From Listeria floridensis FSL S10-1187 (GTDB lineage: Bacteria > Bacillota > Bacilli > Lactobacillales > Listeriaceae): DNA of 64,000 nucleotides. Position 1 is the stretch's first letter; every line of letters starts with the position of its first letter. Location: NCBI RefSeq assembly GCF_000525875.1, contig NZ_AODF01000004.1, positions 30,803 through 94,802 of the forward strand, in the 5' to 3' direction. The notes below the pieces were generated by a model, which made no database searches, was not told the DNA's origin, and saw only the letters and a program-made list of their open reading frames with translations. The position numbers and the translations under genes are program-made. This document shows positions 60,210 through 64,000 of the stretch, in pieces.

Positions 60210-60977
60210 ATGGAACCTGTACTCAAAGCACAACATGTCCGTAAAGTATACGGCAGCAAGGGCAATGTCTATACAGCCCTTGTTAATATCAATCTAGAAA
60301 TTAATGAAGGCGAATTCGTTGGAATTATGGGTCCTTCCGGAGCGGGGAAATCTACGCTTTTAAATGTCCTTTCAACGATTGATCGGCCAACTTCTGGAGA
60401 AATTAAAATTTCTGGGAAAGATCTTGAAACTATGAACGAACAAGAGATGTCGCTGTTTCGGCGTGATCGCCTCGGCTTTATTTTCCAAGATTACAATTTA
60501 CTTGATACTCTTTCGGTTCGCGAAAACATCATTTTGCCACTTGCTCTGGCTAAGCGTCCCGTTACTGAAATTGATGCGGCCATTGATAAAATCGCAGACA
60601 CATTTTCGATCCGCTCGATTCTAGACAAGTATCCAAATGAAATTTCTGGCGGGCAAAAGCAACGCACAGCCGCTAGCCGAGCCATTATCACGAACCCAAA
60701 TTTAATTTTTGCAGATGAACCGACTGGTGCCCTTGATTCAAAATCGGCAGCTGATTTACTTGAAAGTTTGCGTGATTTAAATGAAACAAATAACGCCACG
60801 ATCATGATGGTGACGCATGATGCCTTCGCGGCAAGTTTCTGTAAACGGATACTCTTCATCACAGACGGGGAAATCTACACGGAAATCTACCGCGGTACTA
60901 AGACACGCAAAGAATTCTTTCAGAAAATCCTTGATATCTTAGCTAAATTAGGGGGAGACATGAATGACGTTATTTGA
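60210..60977 (+). CDS. anrA: BceA/AnrA-type ABC transporter ATPase
   Basis: 255 residues. Walker A MGPSGAGKSTLLN, Q-loop IFQDYNLLD, signature ISGGQKQRTAASRA, Walker B LIFADEPTGALD, and switch MVTHD. It is of the MacB/BceA class that powers antimicrobial-peptide resistance permeases. By position next to hemQ it matches lmo2114 (AnrA). GAGGAGG precedes ATG 60210. No cognate two-component genes are adjacent; in L. monocytogenes VirRS controls it. Confidence 0.92.
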   Translation: MEPVLKAQHVRKVYGSKGNVYTALVNINLEINEGEFVGIMGPSGAGKSTLLNVLSTIDRPTSGEIKISGKDLETMNEQEMSLFRRDRLGFIFQDYNLLDTLSVRENIILPLALAKRPVTEIDAAIDKIADTFSIRSILDKYPNEISGGQKQRTAASRAIITNPNLIFADEPTGALDSKSAADLLESLRDLNETNNATIMMVTHDAFAASFCKRILFITDGEIYTEIYRGTKTRKEFFQKILDILAKLGGDMNDVI

Positions 60978-62905
60978 CATCGCCAAGAAAAATATCAAAC
61001 ATAATTTCATTCATTATTTTCTTTATTTTGCTTCGATGATTTTTTCGATCATGATTTATTATACCTTTGTAGTTCTTTCAAAGGACCCAGCTGTCATTGA
61101 GCGAATTGACCGTTCGGATAAGCTTTCGGTTGCCTTTTCTGCTGCTTCGGTTATTCTGCTTGTCTTTGTTGCGATATTCATTCTCTATTCCAATAATTTT
61201 TTCACACGCAAGCGGAAAAAGGAAATCGGTTTGTATTCGCTACTTGGGCTCCGCAAAGCTCAAATTGGGCGGCTGCTTTTTTACGAAAACTTCATCATGG
61301 GGATCGGCGCGCTGATCATCGGTATTGTCCTCGGCACTTTTCTTTCGAAGCTGTTCGTTGCGATTTTGCTAAATATGATGGATTATGAAGTCGTCAGCAC
61401 GTTCGCGTTCTCCTGGGAAGCTGTTCTTAGCACTGGGCTTGTCTTTCTTTTAATCACCTTATTTACATCACTTCTCGGTTTCCAGATTATTTACAGAAAT
61501 TCCCTGCTTGATTTATTTCATTCCGAAGCAAAACGTGAAAAATCGCCTCGCCCGTCCCTGATCCTCTCGATCATTGCGCTTGGCTTTATCGGGCTCGGCT
61601 ACTTCATCGCGCTTCAGCCGCTAACCGCAAAACATTCGCTTTGGAAATCGCTTGGGTTTGGCTACACAGCCGTGATAATCTTGGCTTTAACCATTATCGG
61701 TACCGCTCTATTTATCACTTTTTTTCTTGCCGTATCTGCTTAAAAAGCTGCGTTCAAACAAACGTACATTTTACCGCGGTACGAATATTATCACGAATTC
61801 CCAGCTTGCTTTCCGCATTGCTTCAAATGCGAAAACATTGTCTGTGATTGCAATTTTAAGTGCGACAACACTCTCAAGCATCGGAGCAATTGGAAGTCTT
61901 TACTACAACGTCAATAAAAACGCAGAAAAACAAGTGATTGCGAGCTTTGAATATATGGTTCCGACTAATCAAAAGACGGCTGACAAAATTCTAAGGACGG
62001 CAAATTCGGACAAAACACATTCGGTTACTTTTGAGCAAGAAACCGCGCTATATCATGTAAAGCTTGATTCCTCCGCACCTAAAATTGATGAAAGTCTGGC
62101 AGATGAGGGCGGTTTCCAAGTTATGAAACAATCTGATTATATGACACTGTTCAAAGCATTCTATCCAAAAGAAACTACGCCTAAAATCGGCACAGATGAA
62201 GCTCTTCTTATCCCTTCCATCTATGTGGGCGGTCGGGATGACTTAATAAAACCTAATAGAACAGTTATAAATTTAAATGGAAAAGCAACACCTCTACATT
62301 TAAAATATAGCAACCATTCTGTTATTCAATCCATTTTTGCTGGAACGCTTATCTTGCCGGATACACAAGCAGCCAAGATTACACAAAAGCCGTCAATGAA
62401 AATTCAGTCGATCCAAGTTAAGAATCCTAAAACGGCTGATACACTTAGTGACCGAATACAAGAAGTCCTGCCTAAAGATACCATTTTCCAAAGCTACCCT
62501 GCTGTTTATCGCAGTATGATGAATACCGCTGGTGTCCTAATGTTCATCGGAATGTTTATCGGGCTCGTCTTCTTAGCAGCAACGGGAAGCATTATTTACT
62601 TCAAGCAACTGACCGAGGCTTATAACGATGTTGGTACTTACGGTATCTTGAAAAAAATCGGTGTGACCCGTAAAGAAATTCGGTACAGCATCGCAAAACA
62701 GGTACTGGTGATTTTCCTAATCCCACTTGTGCTTGGTATTGCTCACAGCAGTATCGCACTCGTTTGTTTATCGAAGATGCTCGATCTTGATCTAACTCTT
62801 CCTGTTGTGATCAGCACGGCTAGCTATACCGTGATGTATATCATTTACTACTTAGTAACTGTAAACAGTTATACAAACATTGTGATGGGAAAACGTCTGA
62901 AATAA
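60964..62905 (+). CDS. anrB: BceB/AnrB-type permease (frameshifted)
   Basis: The frame is split at a 7-T run (61719-61725). Removing one base turns LAVSA-stop into ITFFLPYLLKKLRSN and gives 646 residues, the BceB length. There are ten membrane helices, with a large (~200-residue) extracellular domain between helices 7 and 8 and an FtsX-like end. BceAB-type pairs confer resistance to bacitracin, nisin and similar agents. It overlaps anrA by 14 bp. An assembly error is likely, but as this gene is dispensable, a real null is possible. Confidence 0.9.
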
Positions 62906-62937
62906 AAAAGCGAAACCCTCACCGGTTTCGCTTTTTT
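62904..62937. terminator. Terminator after anrB
   Basis: A perfect 14-bp stem, AAAAAAGCGAAACC / GGTTTCGCTTTTTT, usable on both strands. Confidence 0.92.
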
Positions 62938-62941
62938 ATTG

Positions 62942-63202
62942 TTATTCATCTGCGGATAGTTTGCGGTAGAGCAGATCACCTTTATCCGTTAAAAAATACT
63001 TTTTTTGGTTATAAGGAACATTTTTCAACCTAATGAGAAAATTTTCCTGCTCAAGCCAGTATAAGACGCGCAAAAATTCATTCTTAGAAATCGTCATTTT
63101 GGCATGAGCAAAGGAATCTTGCTGCATATTAATCAAGACAAATTCAGGATCTAGGATAAAAGACAATACCATTTTTTGTTCTTCGTCAGTCGGCCGCCAC
63201 AT
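62942..63202 (-). CDS. Small winged-helix-like protein, paralogue A
   Basis: 86 residues. Shares with the next gene the series DPEF..N.Q, NE.L..(L/M)YWLE, KK.YF.TDKG.LLY..L. The C-terminal TDKGDLLYRKL resembles the wing and last helix of PadR/MarR-like proteins, so DNA binding is possible. The N-terminal DPEFVLINMQQ is unusual. GGGGGG is the ribosome binding site. Function unknown. Confidence 0.78.
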   Translation of the reverse strand: MWRPTDEEQKMVLSFILDPEFVLINMQQDSFAHAKMTISKNEFLRVLYWLEQENFLIRLKNVPYNQKKYFLTDKGDLLYRKLSADE

Positions 63203-63316
63203 CGTTCTCCCCCCTGATGCACTTAATCTAATTTAAGTATACAACGAAGCTGTTTTTTTAGAAAGCTGGAGAAGCTCTGACTGTGGCCTTGTCATTCTTA
63301 AACCAAAGAATCCGAT

Positions 63317-63595
63317 TTATAGATGTTCACTTTTTTTCAACTGCTGATAAAGCAGTTTACCTTTATCGGTAATAAAATAGGTTTTTTTCGTATCCATATA
63401 TGGCTGCTTACGTAAAACAAAGCCTTTCCACTCTAACCAGTACATCGTATAAAGTAATTCATTGCGCGTTGGATGGTTTTCATTAAGTCTCGAATCCGTA
63501 TCAAACTTTGTCTCTTGGAAGTTCACGAAATAAAACTCAGGATCATAGACATATTCAAGTGTGATTAGCTTCAAATTATTACTCGGTTCATTCAA
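63317..63595 (-). CDS. Small winged-helix-like protein, paralogue B
   Basis: 92 residues, a tandem paralogue of the gene downstream: DPEFYFVNFQ, ELLYTMYWLEWKGF, then KKTYFITDKGKLLYQQL. A TATAAT box (63628-63633 on the minus strand) lies 33 nt upstream of its start. No catalytic motif is visible. The pair probably arose by duplication. Family unnamed to me. Confidence 0.78.
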   Translation of the reverse strand: MNEPSNNLKLITLEYVYDPEFYFVNFQETKFDTDSRLNENHPTRNELLYTMYWLEWKGFVLRKQPYMDTKKTYFITDKGKLLYQQLKKSEHL

Positions 63596-63670
63596 TTTTG
63601 TTCACCCTATACTTATACTTTAATATAATTATAGCAAATCTATTTCGGAATGAACATCCTTGAAAAGCGA

Positions 63671-63697
63671 AGACCGGTTAGCCAAGCTAACCGGTCT
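63671..63697. terminator. Terminator of the right-edge surface-protein gene
   Basis: A perfect 12-bp stem, AGACCGGTTAGC / GCTAACCGGTCT, with a CAA loop. Confidence 0.8.
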
Positions 63698-63793
63698 CTC
63701 TTGTATGCTCTTTAGTTGTGCCAAAGTTTTTCTTGGTTGAAGTTATTTTGTTTCTGGAAGATCAGCCGAACTCCCATTTTCAATAAAATGTTT

Positions 63794-64000
63794 TTAACGC
63801 ACTACAATTGAAGTTTCTGCACGTTGGGCAAATGTACTATCAACGCCAACTACTTTTACTACATCACTTGCAGATTTAATGAAGTTAGCTGCGTTTGGAA
63901 TTGTGTAATTTCCACTTCCATCTGTTTGTGCTTGCGTCACAACTGTTCCGTTTACGAATAGACGAACACGAGAAATATCTGCTCCATATGTTCCGGAAAA
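63794..64000 (-). CDS. C-terminal end of a surface/secreted protein with Ig-like domain (partial)
   Basis: Only the last 68 codons lie in the window; the 5' part continues beyond the right edge. The translated end runs YGADISRVRLFVNGTVV, then DGSGNYTIPNAANFI and DVVKVVGVDSTFAQR, a Listeria-type Ig-like module found in modular adhesins. It ends without an LPXTG or membrane anchor, so it may be secreted or held by other domains. Confidence 0.8.
   Translation of the reverse strand, partial: FSGTYGADISRVRLFVNGTVVTQAQTDGSGNYTIPNAANFIKSASDVVKVVGVDSTFAQRAETSIVVR

Overview
The window looks like chromosomal DNA of a Listeria-type Firmicute (Listeria in the broad sense). The reasons are moderate-to-low GC, strong AAAGGAG-type ribosome binding sites, the Bacillales gene order ffh-ylxM-ftsY-smc-rnc-acpP-fabG-fabD-plsX-fapR-recG-sdaAA-sdaAB-fakA-asp23/rpmB-thiN-rpe-rsgA-prkC-stp-rsmB-fmt-priA-coaBC-rpoZ-gmk-yicC/rqcH, and an LPXTG protein with Asp-Ala repeats beside ffh. 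From memory this matches the lmo1799-lmo1829 region of L. monocytogenes. No search could be run, so the species is not named.

Layout. (1) 0.1-3.5 kb: a six-hairpin-fold protein of unknown role and the LPXTG surface protein. (2) 3.9-36.6 kb: the conserved housekeeping block (SRP pathway, chromosome condensation, type II fatty-acid and phosphatidic-acid synthesis under FapR, serine dehydratase, fatty acid kinase, thiamine and pentose enzymes, PASTA kinase and phosphatase pair, initiator-tRNA formylation, replication restart, CoA synthesis, omega subunit, guanylate kinase, and the ribosome-quality-control factor RqcH). (3) 36.8-42.8 kb: a hexapeptide acyltransferase and a two-component system next to an ABC-2 exporter, resembling antimicrobial-resistance loci. 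(4) 42.9-47 kb: lysine/diaminopimelate genes dapL and dapH, ccpC, the c-di-AMP-binding CBS protein cbpB, ykuJ, and a small gene behind a Fur box. (5) 47.1-52.5 kb: an AT-rich accessory module of four exported proteins facing a PadR-HAAS(DUF1700)-DUF4097 operon. (6) 52.6-62.9 kb: feoAB and a FeoB-associated protein, a MarR-controlled MFS exporter, a nitroreductase, manA, hemQ and an AnrAB-like BceAB-type transporter. (7) 62.9-64 kb: two paralogous small winged-helix proteins and the 3' end of an Ig-like-domain surface protein.

Blocks 2, 4 and 6 correspond in gene content to three separate places in L. monocytogenes, so this genome is rearranged relative to it, or the contig is scaffolded.

The most pervasive oddity is that twelve genes, several essential (ftsY, smc, fmt, priA), are interrupted by fifteen frameshifts. 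Every one is repaired by removing one base from an A or T run of 6-9, and the repaired lengths fit the families. This points to homopolymer overcalls in the assembly rather than pseudogenes; coordinates given for these genes span the full reconstructed frame. The best candidate for a little-described system is the PadR-HAAS-DUF4097 operon with its divergent exported-protein cluster, which shares a compact intergenic region holding two strong promoters and a palindrome. Well-supported regulatory finds are a pair of MarR-type operators flanking the MFS promoter and hairpin terminators that split dapH from dapL and the sensor kinase genes from the ABC genes.
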